NCBI GenBank assembly: GCA_002479805.1
Contig: DLPB01000007.1
Span: forward strand, 1 to 64,000
Direction: 5' to 3'
Source of the DNA: Micrococcales bacterium UBA7469
Lineage (GTDB): Bacteria > Actinomycetota > Actinomycetes > Actinomycetales > Microbacteriaceae
DNA: 64,000 nucleotides
Position 1 is the first letter of the stretch, and each line of letters begins with the position of its first letter. The notes under the pieces are model-generated. The model was not told the origin of the DNA. It saw only the letters and a program-made list of their open reading frames with translations, and did not search any database. Position numbers and translations under genes: made by a program. Below, one piece after another: positions 8,372 through 17,437 of the stretch.

Positions 8372-8411
8372 ATAGCGTCCTAAGACGCCTGACAACATTA
8401 GCAGAAAATTT

Positions 8412-10229
8412 CTACGCCATGTAAGTTCTGCGCTCAGCTTCTAACTCAACAAGTTGTCTTTGAACCTGCGCGTAAGCCTCTGGCTGGGCTGTCATGTCAA
8501 TTCTCTTGAGTGCAGCAAGCAGATCGTTTTTCTCTCGAGCTAAGGCCTGCAGCATTGCACCGTGCACCACTCCCTTGGAATAGCGCTCCAAATCCGCATC
8601 CGATGAGGTCGGAAGTTCAGCCAGAGCCAAAGCACGAAGCAGATCGAGGCGGTCGCCTGACAGTTGATTCGCTAGCTGATTTACCCAGTCTGAACTCGTC
8701 AGCTGACTAGAAATTCTCTCGGCTGCCTCTGCCACGTCAGCGAAATCAGGCTGCGTGAAGCCAGCCCCAACGATTCTGGAGAGTCGTTCTGGACTGAAAG
8801 CCTGAGGTCGTTGCACCAGGACCTCTAAGACCTGTCGTTCAAACTTTGTCGCCGGGGTTTGCTCGACGGGCTTGGGAGCGCTGGTGCGCATTTGCTCGAC
8901 ACGTTGACCCACCTGCTGCTTGCCAACTTGGGCCACAAGTTGCGATACCTCGGAGATCTCCAGTGATACCCAATCGGCCAACTGACGGGTATAGCCGGCC
9001 CTAAGGGCTGGGTCTACTATTTCAGCTACAACCGGAGCAGCAGCTCTAGCCGCGGCCGCGCGCGAGTCAAGGTCGCCAAGCGCGAACTTACCAATTCGGT
9101 GACGAATGACAAATTCGAACAGTGGCTTTCTACCCTGAAGCATTTGCCCAATCGCGCCGTCGCCACGCTGTTGCCTGAGGTCAGACGGGTCTAGACCTTC
9201 AGGTCCCGAGGCCACAAAGGTCAGGGCGTTGAACTTCGAGGTATCGCCGTAAACCCGAAGTGCTGCCTTCTCCCCAGCGGCATCCGGGTCAAAGGTGAAG
9301 ACCACCGCTGCCGGTTCTTCGCTGGATCCAAAAAGACGGTTGATGATCTTGATGTGATCCTCACCAAATGCAGTTCCACAGGTTGCCACGGCATTGCTGA
9401 AACCGGCAAGGTGGCACGCCATAACATCGGTGTAGCCCTCAACCACAATGATCTCTTTGCGCTTGATGATTTCTTTTCGAGCTAGATCCAAACCGTAGAG
9501 CACTGAACCCTTGTGATACACCGGGGTTTCCGGGGTGTTTAGATACTTTGGACCCTGGTCATCCTCATAGAGCTTTCTTGCACCGAATCCCAACACCTGG
9601 GAGTTAGAGTCTCTGATAGGCCATAGCACTCTGCCGCGGAATCGGTCGTAGCCGCCTTTTTCGCTTGGCATCGCAAGCCCCGAGGTAATTGCCTCTTCCA
9701 GCGTGAAGCCCTTGGCCTTGAGGTGATCCAGCAGCCCCTGCCAGCCCTTCGGGGCATACCCGATACCAAACTGAGCAATGGCCGCGTTATCAAAGCCTCT
9801 GGAATTAAGAAACTTTACGGCGGTCTGACCCTCCGCAGTTTCTAACTGCTCGATGTAAAAAGCACTAGCTACTTGATTTGCCGCCAGCAATCTCGCTCTG
9901 CCACTGGATTCTTGAGCCGCGCCCTCTTCGTAGCTGAGTTGGAAACCCGACTTTTCGGCTAGTTTTTCAATAGCCTCGGTAAAACCAACGTGCTCAATTT
10001 CCTGGATGAACTTATAGACATCGCCACCAGCGCCGCAACCAAAGCAGTGATAAAAAGCCGGCGCTGACCGCACATTGAAGCTCGGCGACTTTTCCGAGTG
10101 AAATGGGCAGAGCCCTTTGAAGGATCCCGCGCTCGCAGGCTTTAGCGAGACGTAGCCCGAAACCACCTCGACAATGTCGAGCTTGGCTTTGAGTTCCTCA
10201 ATGTCGCTCTGTCTAACCCTGCCTGCCAT
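8412..10229 (-). CDS. dnaG: DNA primase
   Basis: Synthesises RNA primers at the replication fork. 605 residues, typical. An N-terminal CHC2 zinc finger has Cys41, His44, Cys62 and Cys65. A TOPRIM catalytic domain follows, with VVEGYTDVMA and FDPDAAG as its acidic metal-binding motifs. The C-terminal third should bind the DnaB helicase. The gene is last of the glyS-dusB-dgt-dnaG run, nine bases after dgt. The ATG start gives MAGRVRQSDIEELK, as expected. Confidence 0.96.
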   Translation of the reverse strand: MAGRVRQSDIEELKAKLDIVEVVSGYVSLKPASAGSFKGLCPFHSEKSPSFNVRSAPAFYHCFGCGAGGDVYKFIQEIEHVGFTEAIEKLAEKSGFQLSYEEGAAQESSGRARLLAANQVASAFYIEQLETAEGQTAVKFLNSRGFDNAAIAQFGIGYAPKGWQGLLDHLKAKGFTLEEAITSGLAMPSEKGGYDRFRGRVLWPIRDSNSQVLGFGARKLYEDDQGPKYLNTPETPVYHKGSVLYGLDLARKEIIKRKEIIVVEGYTDVMACHLAGFSNAVATCGTAFGEDHIKIINRLFGSSEEPAAVVFTFDPDAAGEKAALRVYGDTSKFNALTFVASGPEGLDPSDLRQQRGDGAIGQMLQGRKPLFEFVIRHRIGKFALGDLDSRAAAARAAAPVVAEIVDPALRAGYTRQLADWVSLEISEVSQLVAQVGKQQVGQRVEQMRTSAPKPVEQTPATKFERQVLEVLVQRPQAFSPERLSRIVGAGFTQPDFADVAEAAERISSQLTSSDWVNQLANQLSGDRLDLLRALALAELPTSSDADLERYSKGVVHGAMLQALAREKNDLLAALKRIDMTAQPEAYAQVQRQLVELEAERRTYMA

Positions 10230-10238
10230 AAGGGAATC

Positions 10239-11498
10239 CTAGGCGGTCAGCTTCTGATGTAACGCGATGGCGGCCGGATCGGTAAGGGATGCAACCTGAT
10301 CTACGATCACGCGCTTCCGAGCTTGGTCGCTCGAAGCTTGACTCCAAGCCTCAGCACTTATGGAGTCGAGGTGCTCAACCTCACTCGCCAGCAGAGCATC
10401 TGCCAGTTCGATAAGCAGTTGACGCTGGTCCTCGTAGTAGCCCTGTCTGGAATTGTGAGTCATCACCTGAGAGGCGACGATCCCCTTCAGAACCGCAATC
10501 TCGCTCTTTACCTTGGAGGGAATGATTACCCCGGCACGGTATCGGGTTAGGCTGTTTTTAGAGGCATTTTCCAAAATCGAATCGGTGGTTCTCGATACGA
10601 ACGAACCAATCAGATCACTCGTGAGGTTTTTGAGCTGCGCAAGAGCTCTCGGTGAACCATCAAAGGAGTAAAGCCAGAAATGACTTTCCTGCAAGAGATC
10701 AAATGCCTCTTCCAGTTGGATCTTGGCCAGCATGCCGCCGGACCACTTACCAACCTCTTCAATCAAGGCGGAACGTGAGGCCGGGTCAGAAATCAAACTC
10801 GGATCAATAAACCCCTCGACTATTGCGTCTTCAAAATCATGCACCGAGTAGGCGACGTCGTCAGCGAAGTCCATAATCTGAGCCTCGACACACTTGGCGC
10901 CCTCAGGGGCTCCCTGGCGCATCCAATAGAACACCTCGAGGTCATCTTCGTATGCTCCGAATTTCACAGCGTTCCCAAAGTCCCGAGCTTGCGATAGTCG
11001 CCACGGGTACTTGGTTGCCGCATCCAGCGAGGCGCGGGTTAGGTTTAGCCCACGTGATCGGCCTTGGTCGTCGTAGATTTTGGGTTCCAGTCTGGTGAGA
11101 ATGCGAAATGTCTGAGCATTACCCTCAAAGCCGCCGATGTCGGCGGACCAGAAATTCAAAGCGGATTCGCCATTGTGACCAAAAGGCGGGTGACCAAGGT
11201 CGTGGGCGAGACATGCCATGTCGACCAAATCGGGGTCTACGCCGAGAACCGATGCCAGCTCCCTGCCCACCTGGGCCACTTCTAGCGAGTGCGTGAGCCT
11301 GGTTCTCGCAAAATCGCCCGAGGAAGGTGATAGCACCTGAGTCTTAGCGCTCAGCCTTCGGAAAGCTGCGGCATGCAGTACTCGAGCGCGATCTCGAGCA
11401 AACTCGCCGCGACGAACCATCGAAGATCGAGGCTGCGCGATAAAGCGCTCCCGGTCAAAATCTTCATAACCGGGTTCGAGCGGGGTGATCTGCTTCAC
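10239..11498 (-). CDS. dgt: Deoxyguanosinetriphosphate triphosphohydrolase family protein
   Basis: HD-domain enzyme that splits dNTPs into deoxynucleoside and triphosphate, tuning nucleotide pools. 419 residues. The metal-binding His and Asp are visible: His70 in TRLTHSLEV, His99-Asp100 in CLAHDLGHPPFGH, and a later Asp in DFADDVAYSVHD. The GTG start follows the dusB stop with no gap and has GGGAGG four bases upstream. In actinobacteria dgt is commonly just before dnaG, as here. Confidence 0.93.
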   Translation of the reverse strand: MKQITPLEPGYEDFDRERFIAQPRSSMVRRGEFARDRARVLHAAAFRRLSAKTQVLSPSSGDFARTRLTHSLEVAQVGRELASVLGVDPDLVDMACLAHDLGHPPFGHNGESALNFWSADIGGFEGNAQTFRILTRLEPKIYDDQGRSRGLNLTRASLDAATKYPWRLSQARDFGNAVKFGAYEDDLEVFYWMRQGAPEGAKCVEAQIMDFADDVAYSVHDFEDAIVEGFIDPSLISDPASRSALIEEVGKWSGGMLAKIQLEEAFDLLQESHFWLYSFDGSPRALAQLKNLTSDLIGSFVSRTTDSILENASKNSLTRYRAGVIIPSKVKSEIAVLKGIVASQVMTHNSRQGYYEDQRQLLIELADALLASEVEHLDSISAEAWSQASSDQARKRVIVDQVASLTDPAAIALHQKLTA

Positions 11499-12653
11499 TT
11501 AGCCTCCCGAGACCGATAGTTCAGCTTCTTGAAGCTGAAGGCGGTGCGAAGTGCTGAGTTCTCTGGATTGCAGCCAGTTCTCCGGCAGGGCACAGCTCTT
11601 CACCGAACCGAGCCTACCTCGAGGACCCTCGGCGTCATCTCCGGGATAGGGGATATCTCGATCCAGGGTTCCTAAAAGCTCAGCCATGTGAGCCAGCGAC
11701 TCAACCTGGGCAAGTGCGGCTCGGAACTCGCCACCTACCGAGTAGCCCTTGAAATACCAGGCGACGTGCTTTCTGATGTCACGGCAGGCTCGGCCCTCAT
11801 CTTCGAAAAATTCCACCAAGAGCTCGGCATGGCGAGTAAATCCATCGGCTACTTCACCCAGGGTTGGCATCACAATGTCGACACTTGGGTTTTTGTCACC
11901 AGCGAGGTAGGAGGCAATTGCCTTCTCGAGATCTGCAAAAAGCCAAGGCCTTCCAAGGCAGCCTCGACCAACCACGATGCCATCAACGCCGGTCTGCTCC
12001 ATCATGCGCACTGCATCGGCTGCTGACCAAATATCACCATTGCCCAGCACCTGAACATCTGGCAACTCTTCGCGCAGTTTTGCGATGGCATCCCAATCGG
12101 CGATTCCCGAGTAGTACTCCTCTGCGGTGCGGCCATGCAGCGCTACCGCGGCAACGCCAGCGTCTCGGGCGGCTTTACCGGCATCTAAATAGGTCAAATG
12201 GTCGCTGTCGATTCCCTTGCGCATTTTTACGGTTACCGGGATATCGCCAGCCGCGCGAACTGCAGCCTTGACGATGGCATCAAATAAATCGGATTTCCAA
12301 GGTAGAGCTGCTCCCCCGCCCTTGCGGGTCACCTTCGGAACCGGGCAGCCGAAATTCAAATCGATGTGGTCGGCTCTATCCTCCGCAACCAACATGGTCA
12401 CCGCGTCCGCAATGGTCTTCGGGTCCACACCGTAAAGCTGGACTGAACGAATGTCCTCGGATTCATGGTGGCCGATTAGTCTCATTGACTCAGGAGTTCG
12501 CTCAACTAGCGCTCGTGAGGTGACCATCTCGGAGACAAATAACCCGCCGCCGTACTCGCGGCATAGCCTGCGATAGGCGGTGTTGGTAATGCCCGCCATA
12601 GGGGCCAGGACCACCGGTATGGCAATCTCATGCTTGCCGTACTTTAGCGCCAA
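11499..12653 (-). CDS. dusB: tRNA-dihydrouridine synthase B
   Basis: FMN enzyme that reduces specific uridines in tRNA to dihydrouridine. The TIM-barrel motifs are clear: APMAGITNTAYRR, the catalytic Cys103 in LNFGCPVPKV, HGRTAEEYYSG and GNGDI. I chose the TTG at 12653 (384 residues, MALKYGKHEIAIP). It lies one base after the glyS stop and gives the usual N-terminus. The frame stays open to a GTG at 12707, which would overlap glyS by 53 bases and add 18 unconserved-looking residues. Confidence 0.92.
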   Translation of the reverse strand: MALKYGKHEIAIPVVLAPMAGITNTAYRRLCREYGGGLFVSEMVTSRALVERTPESMRLIGHHESEDIRSVQLYGVDPKTIADAVTMLVAEDRADHIDLNFGCPVPKVTRKGGGAALPWKSDLFDAIVKAAVRAAGDIPVTVKMRKGIDSDHLTYLDAGKAARDAGVAAVALHGRTAEEYYSGIADWDAIAKLREELPDVQVLGNGDIWSAADAVRMMEQTGVDGIVVGRGCLGRPWLFADLEKAIASYLAGDKNPSVDIVMPTLGEVADGFTRHAELLVEFFEDEGRACRDIRKHVAWYFKGYSVGGEFRAALAQVESLAHMAELLGTLDRDIPYPGDDAEGPRGRLGSVKSCALPENWLQSRELSTSHRLQLQEAELSVSGG

Positions 12654-12654
12654 G

Positions 12655-14031
12655 CTAACCGTTGATTCTCTCGAAGATGTAATTGCGAACCTGCGAGAGT
12701 GCAACACGCTCCTGTGCCATGCTGTCGCGCTCGCGGATTGTCACCGACTGGTCAGTCGGAGTGTCAAAGTCGACGGTGATGCAGAACGGGGTTCCGATTT
12801 CATCCTGGCGACGGTAACGACGACCAATGGCTCCGGAGTCATCAAAGTCCACATTCCAGATGGCTCGCAGCTCCTGGGCTAGGTCCTTGGCAATTGGGTT
12901 TAGCTCATCGTTGCGGCTCAGCGGCAAAACCGCCGCCTTGACCGGCGCGAGTCGGAAGTCAAGTCGAAGCACAGTGCGAACGTCAACGCCACCCTTGGCA
13001 TTTGGAGCTTCGTCCTCAGCGTACGCATCAACCAGGAACGCCATCAGCGATCTGGTCAACCCTGCTGCAGGTTCAATCACATACGGAGTCCAGCGACGCT
13101 CTTCGGTTGGGTCAAAGTAGCTCAGGTCAACACCGGAGTGCTCCGAGTGAGTCTTTAGGTCAAAGTCGGTTCGGTTGGCTACACCCTCAAGCTCACCAAA
13201 TTCACTGCCCTGGAAACCAAAGCGGTATTCGATGTCAACGGTTCGCTTTGAGTAGTGCGACAGCTTCTCTTTCGGGTGTTCGAAGAGTCTTAGGTTCTCA
13301 GGGTTGATGCCCAGGTTTACATACCAGTTGTAGCGCTCATTGATCCAGTAGTCGTGCCACTGTTCGTCCTCGCCGGGTTTGACGAAGAATTCCATCTCCA
13401 TCTGCTCAAACTCACGGGTGCGGAAGATGAAGTTTCCCGGGGTAATTTCGTTGCGGAAGCTTTTACCCATCTGCCCAATGCCAAATGGAGGCTTCATGCG
13501 GGATGCGTTTAGAACGTTGTTGAAGTTCACAAAGATTCCCTGCGCGGTCTCTGGGCGCAGGTAGTGCAATCCCGACTCGTCTTCAACCGGTCCGAGGCTG
13601 GTCTTTAGCAAACCATTGAAGTTCTTTGGCTCGGTCCAAATGTCTTTGTTACCGCAGTTAGGGCAGGGAATCTCGGCCATTGAGGTGGCCTCGCGGCCCT
13701 TCTTCTCCAAGAAGGCTTCCTCTAGGTGGTCGGCACGAAAACGCTTGTGACAGCTGGTGCACTCAATCAGCGGGTCAACGAATGCCTCGACATGGCCAGA
13801 GGCCTCCCAAACCTTTTTAGGCAGGATGATCGAGGAATCCAATCCCACGACATCCTCGCGACCAGACACCATGGAACGCCACCACTGGCGCTTGATGTTT
13901 TCCTTAAGCTCAACACCCAGCGGACCGTAATCCCAGGCCGACCTGGATCCGCCGTAGATCTCTCCAGCCTGGAAGACAAAACCACGTCGCTTCGCCAGCG
14001 AAATAACCTGATCTAGTTTTTGGGGTGCCAT
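12655..14031 (-). CDS. glyS: Glycyl-tRNA synthetase, single-chain (alpha2) type
   Basis: Class II synthetase charging tRNA-Gly. 458 residues. The N-terminal motif GGSRSAWDYGPLGVELK and the motif 2 region FRNEITPGNFIFRTREFEQME are diagnostic of the eukaryote-like homodimeric enzyme. A CTSCHKRF and CPNCGNKD pair suggests a zinc ribbon inserted early in the sequence. The anticodon-binding domain is C-terminal. The ATG has TTGGAG five to six bases upstream. It leads the glyS-dusB-dgt-dnaG run. I see no T-box-like leader before it. Confidence 0.96.
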   Translation of the reverse strand: MAPQKLDQVISLAKRRGFVFQAGEIYGGSRSAWDYGPLGVELKENIKRQWWRSMVSGREDVVGLDSSIILPKKVWEASGHVEAFVDPLIECTSCHKRFRADHLEEAFLEKKGREATSMAEIPCPNCGNKDIWTEPKNFNGLLKTSLGPVEDESGLHYLRPETAQGIFVNFNNVLNASRMKPPFGIGQMGKSFRNEITPGNFIFRTREFEQMEMEFFVKPGEDEQWHDYWINERYNWYVNLGINPENLRLFEHPKEKLSHYSKRTVDIEYRFGFQGSEFGELEGVANRTDFDLKTHSEHSGVDLSYFDPTEERRWTPYVIEPAAGLTRSLMAFLVDAYAEDEAPNAKGGVDVRTVLRLDFRLAPVKAAVLPLSRNDELNPIAKDLAQELRAIWNVDFDDSGAIGRRYRRQDEIGTPFCITVDFDTPTDQSVTIRERDSMAQERVALSQVRNYIFERING

Positions 14032-14068
14032 GGTTCTCCAATAAATCTTTGCCGTTTGGCGTAAGTAG

Positions 14069-14824
14069 CTAGTTTAGCGGGAGGTCTGCCGCGGCACCGA
14101 AGCGGCGATTGCGATTCTGGTAAGCCTCAATCGCATCCCAGAGCGTCTCCCTGGTGAAATCTGGCCAAAGCTGGGGCATAAACATCATCTCGGCATAGCT
14201 GGATTGCCAGAGCAAGAAGTTAGAGGTGCGCTGCTCACCCGAAGATCGAAGAAATAGATCGACGTCTGGAAGCTGCGGAACATAGAGCCTTGACGCGATA
14301 GCTTTCTCTCCTATTGAGCCCGGCCTGAGCTTTCCGGCATTCACCTGATGCGCGATCTCATTGACCGCATCAACCAGCTCTTGCCTACCCCCATAGTTCA
14401 CGGCCATGGTCAATGTGACACCAGTGTTCTTTGCCGTCATGGCTTCTGCACTTTTGAGCTCTGAGATGACACTTGGCCATAACTTTGGTGCCCTGCCAGC
14501 CCACCTAATCCTGACGTTCCATTCATTGAGCAAATCGCGACGCCGGCGCAGAACTTCCTTGTTGTAGCCCATTAGGAATCGCACCTCATCGGGCGAACGC
14601 TTCCAGTTTTCGGTGCTAAAGGCATATGCCGTGACATGCGTAACGCCGGCCTCAATGGCCCCTGCCAAAACCTCAAGCAGTGCCTGCTCACCAGCCTTGT
14701 GACCTTCGGTTCTGGTTAGCCCACGTTGATTCGCCCAGCGACCATTGCCATCCATGACGATCGCAATGTGCTTGGGAACGTTTGAGAAATTGGGGGCTTT
14801 ACGCGTCGGATCAAATAGCTGCAC
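14069..14824 (-). CDS. uppS: Isoprenyl (cis-prenyl) diphosphate synthase
   Basis: Makes the long-chain polyprenyl diphosphate carrier for cell-wall synthesis by adding isopentenyl diphosphate in cis. 251 residues. Catalytic Asp25 is in VMDGNGRWANQRG. Downstream motifs FSTENWKRS, LRSSGEQRTSNFLLWQ and a C-terminal substrate-binding segment are all present. The GTG start overlaps the recO stop by one base (TAGTG). Whether the product is C50 or C55 cannot be read from sequence. Confidence 0.94.
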   Translation of the reverse strand: MQLFDPTRKAPNFSNVPKHIAIVMDGNGRWANQRGLTRTEGHKAGEQALLEVLAGAIEAGVTHVTAYAFSTENWKRSPDEVRFLMGYNKEVLRRRRDLLNEWNVRIRWAGRAPKLWPSVISELKSAEAMTAKNTGVTLTMAVNYGGRQELVDAVNEIAHQVNAGKLRPGSIGEKAIASRLYVPQLPDVDLFLRSSGEQRTSNFLLWQSSYAEMMFMPQLWPDFTRETLWDAIEAYQNRNRRFGAAADLPLN

Positions 14825-15546
14825 TATGCCCGCTCCACCATGCTCATTGACCTAAGCCCTCGCTCCAATTGCCACTGCAAGTATGCCGAAATTACTGAAC
14901 TTACGTTTGATTTTGTGCCCGGTTCTGCCACCGCGACCTCAGGCCAGTTTCCAGCCAATAGGTTCCGCATGTGTTCAAGACCTATACTTCCCAGCTTCAC
15001 AGCCCCCGGCAGCGCGCAATTTGCGCAACTGACGTGCCCGGTGTGGACTGAGAACGATTGTGGCTGTTGCGATTGGCAGCTGTGACAAACCCCAAGCTCA
15101 GGCACCCACCCCGATAGCGATAGCGCACGAAGTAGATAAGAGTCCAGGACCTGCGACCCCTCATAATCGGAACCAGCCAGGGCACGAAGACCGCCAAGCA
15201 AAAGTAAATACTGCTGCGAATTCGAAGACTCGCGAGTCAGACGCTCGGCGGCCTCGACCATGGCATTTGCGGCGGTGTACTTTGGGTAATCCGCCACAAT
15301 CTGGGCACCGTAACTTGCCAGCTGTTCCACCTGAGATACGGTGTCCAGGTTTTTGCCCTCGTATAACTGAAGATCGGCAACCATAAAAGGTTCTAACCTT
15401 GCACCAAATCGGCTAGATGTTTTTCTTACGCCCTTGGCAACCGCTCGAATCTGACCGTGATCCTTGGTGAGAATCGTCAGAATGCGATCCACCTCACCCA
15501 GCTTGTGGGTGCGGAGAATGATTCCCTCATCGCGGTAGTGCGGCAT
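14824..15546 (-). CDS. recO: DNA repair protein RecO
   Basis: Recombination mediator that helps load RecA on SSB-coated single-stranded DNA. 240 residues, with an N-terminal OB fold (YRDEGIILRTHKLGEVDRI) and a C-terminal helical domain carrying a four-Cys zinc site (CHSC then CANC). The gene is directly coupled to uppS downstream and lies 40 bases after leuA. Era, recO and uppS are neighbours in many actinobacteria. Confidence 0.93.
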   Translation of the reverse strand: MPHYRDEGIILRTHKLGEVDRILTILTKDHGQIRAVAKGVRKTSSRFGARLEPFMVADLQLYEGKNLDTVSQVEQLASYGAQIVADYPKYTAANAMVEAAERLTRESSNSQQYLLLLGGLRALAGSDYEGSQVLDSYLLRALSLSGWVPELGVCHSCQSQQPQSFSVHTGHVSCANCALPGAVKLGSIGLEHMRNLLAGNWPEVAVAEPGTKSNVSSVISAYLQWQLERGLRSMSMVERA

Positions 15547-15586
15547 TGCAAAAGTATCGCCGAAGCGAACCCGAAATCCACTCAGG

Positions 15587-17317
15587 CTAGCTGCGAACCG
15601 CTCTATTCACGGCGGAAATAAGTGCCTTGATGGAAGCAATCGCGATATCTCCATCAATGCCGACACCCCAAAGCACCTTGCCATCAACCACCAATTCGGT
15701 GTAGGCGGCAGCGAGTGCATCACCGGAAGCGCTCAGGGTGTGCTCGAGGTAGTCATTGACCTTGACGGCCACGCCCTGCTTACCAAGCACATCGATAAAT
15801 GCTGAAATCGGACCATTGCCGGTTCCAGAAAGCGAAATCTCAGAGCTGCCATCACGCAAAATGACAGAAAGGTTTACCACGCCATCCATTTCGCTCTCGG
15901 TGCGCATGCGCTTTAGTTCGAAACGACCCCACTTATTGGTCACATCTTGGCTTGGAAGATATTCGTCCTGGAAGATCTCCCAGAGCTGGTCGCTTGTGAC
16001 CTCACCACCTTGACTGTCGGTGTGTTCTTGCACAACACGAGAGAATTCGATCTGGAGTTTTCTAGGAAGCTCAAGGTTGTGGTCGGTCTTCAATAGATAT
16101 GCCACTCCCCCCTTACCAGACTGCGAGTTAACACGAATAACAGCCTCGTAGCTGCGACCCACGTCCTTCGGGTCGATAGGAAGGTATGGCACACCCCAGG
16201 TGTAGTCATCCACCGCAATGCCTGCCGCGGCCGCATCCTTCGCAAGGTGCTCAAAGCCCTTCTTGATGGCATCCTGGTGACTGCCCGAGAATGCGGTGTA
16301 AACCAAATCACCGCCGTATGGCGAACGCTCTGGAACAGGTAGCTGGTTGCAATACTCAACTGTCCGCTTGATCTGGTCAATGTCAGAAAAATCGATCTGC
16401 GGGTCAATGCCCTGGCTGAAGAGGTTCAGACCAAGGGTCACCAAGTCAACGTTTCCAGTGCGCTCTCCGTTGCCAAATAGGCAGCCTTCGATACGATCGG
16501 CACCAGCCAAGTAACCAAGTTCCGCCGCTGCAACAGCGGTGCCGCGGTCGTTGTGCGGGTGCAGCGAAAGCAAGATGCTCTCGCGAGGGCTCAGGTGGCG
16601 AGACATCCACTCGATCGAATCGGCGTAGACGTTTGGAGTTGCCATTTCAACGGTGGCCGGAAGGTTGATGATCAGCTTGCGCTCTGGGGTTGGTTTAATA
16701 ACCTCCGCAACCGCGTTACAAACCTCAACGGCATATTCCAACTCGGTGCCGGTGTAAGACTCGGGAGAGTACTCGTAAAAGACCTGAGTGTGAGGAATTG
16801 TTGCCTCAAGCTCTAAGCACTTGCGAGCAGCGGAGAGCGCGATCTGCTTGATGCCCTCTTTGTCCTGGCCGAATACCACCCTGCGCTGCAGGATGGAGGT
16901 CGAGTTATAGAAATGCACGATAGCTCGCTTGGCTCCAGCAATTGCCTCATAGGTGCGCTCAATTAGGTGATCTCTGGCCTGAGTTAAAACCTGAATGGTG
17001 ACGTCATCCGGAATGTGATTGTCGTCAATCAAAATACGCACGAAATCGAAATCGGTCTGAGAAGCAGAAGGGAAACCAACTTCGATCTCCTTGTATCCCA
17101 TGTTCACCAACAGCTTGAACATCTCGAGCTTGCGCTCTGGGCTCATTGGATCAATTAGCGCCTGGTTGCCATCGCGCAGATCCACTGCACACCAGCGCGG
17201 CGCTTTCTTAATGCGCTTATCCGGCCAGGTTCTGTCGGCCAGCTCAACCTTTACCTGCTCGTGAAATGGCTTGTAGCGCCCAAAAGGCATCTTTGAAGGT
17301 TGTTGATTATTTTCCAT
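15587..17317 (-). CDS. leuA: 2-isopropylmalate synthase
   Basis: First committed enzyme of leucine synthesis; joins acetyl-CoA and 2-oxoisovalerate. 576 residues, the long form with yeast-like N-terminus. The HMGL-like barrel has DLRDGNQALIDPM, HPHNDRGTAVAA and GNGERTGNVDLV. A C-terminal regulatory domain of about 130 residues should mediate leucine feedback. The ATG has GGGAG eight to nine bases upstream. Upstream lie a leucine-codon leader peptide and a strong hairpin (separate entries), so expression is probably also controlled by attenuation. Confidence 0.96.
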   Translation of the reverse strand: MENNQQPSKMPFGRYKPFHEQVKVELADRTWPDKRIKKAPRWCAVDLRDGNQALIDPMSPERKLEMFKLLVNMGYKEIEVGFPSASQTDFDFVRILIDDNHIPDDVTIQVLTQARDHLIERTYEAIAGAKRAIVHFYNSTSILQRRVVFGQDKEGIKQIALSAARKCLELEATIPHTQVFYEYSPESYTGTELEYAVEVCNAVAEVIKPTPERKLIINLPATVEMATPNVYADSIEWMSRHLSPRESILLSLHPHNDRGTAVAAAELGYLAGADRIEGCLFGNGERTGNVDLVTLGLNLFSQGIDPQIDFSDIDQIKRTVEYCNQLPVPERSPYGGDLVYTAFSGSHQDAIKKGFEHLAKDAAAAGIAVDDYTWGVPYLPIDPKDVGRSYEAVIRVNSQSGKGGVAYLLKTDHNLELPRKLQIEFSRVVQEHTDSQGGEVTSDQLWEIFQDEYLPSQDVTNKWGRFELKRMRTESEMDGVVNLSVILRDGSSEISLSGTGNGPISAFIDVLGKQGVAVKVNDYLEHTLSASGDALAAAYTELVVDGKVLWGVGIDGDIAIASIKALISAVNRAVRS

Positions 17318-17360
17318 TTTTCGCTCCCGCCTAAAAATTTTGGTGGCCGCACGAAGGCTC

Positions 17361-17395
17361 CGCGACGAGAGTGGGCCGAACTAGGCCTCGTCGCG
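17361..17395 (-). promoter_or_regulatory. Stem-loop in the leuA leader
   Basis: On the minus strand CGCGACGAG (17395-17387) pairs perfectly with CTCGTCGCG (17369-17361) around a 17-base loop that contains the leader peptide stop. The 5' arm lies inside leader codons 10-12, so a ribosome moving to the stop would melt it. An alternative pairing is possible between GGCCGC (17400-17395) and GCGGCC (17350-17345). This is the arrangement expected of an attenuator, but which conformer stops expression is not clear. Confidence 0.6.
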
Positions 17396-17422
17396 GCCGC
17401 TAAGCAGGAGAGCGAAACGCAT
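17381..17422 (-). CDS. leuA leader peptide (MRFALLLSGRDEA)
   Basis: A 13-codon open frame before leuA with three consecutive leucine codons (CTC CTG CTT, codons 5-7), the hallmark of a leucine attenuator peptide. Its ATG has no ribosome-binding site. Instead it stands six bases after a TAGATT -10, so it is probably translated from a leaderless transcript. Its last codons form one arm of a 9-bp stem-loop. Comparable leuA leaders are known from comparative work on actinobacteria, so the existence of such a leader is expected; this exact one is read from the sequence. Confidence 0.7.
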   Translation of the reverse strand: MRFALLLSGRDEA

Positions 17423-17428
17423 AGCCAA

Positions 17429-17437
17429 AATCTAGCA
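17429..17437 (-). promoter_or_regulatory. Extended -10 promoter of the leuA leader
   Basis: TGCTAGATT on the minus strand (TG-n-TANNNT, extended -10) begins directly after the era stop codon. The hexamer TAGATT ends six bases before the leader peptide ATG, placing the transcription start at or within a base of that ATG. No good -35 is visible, which is acceptable for an extended -10. Confidence 0.55.
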
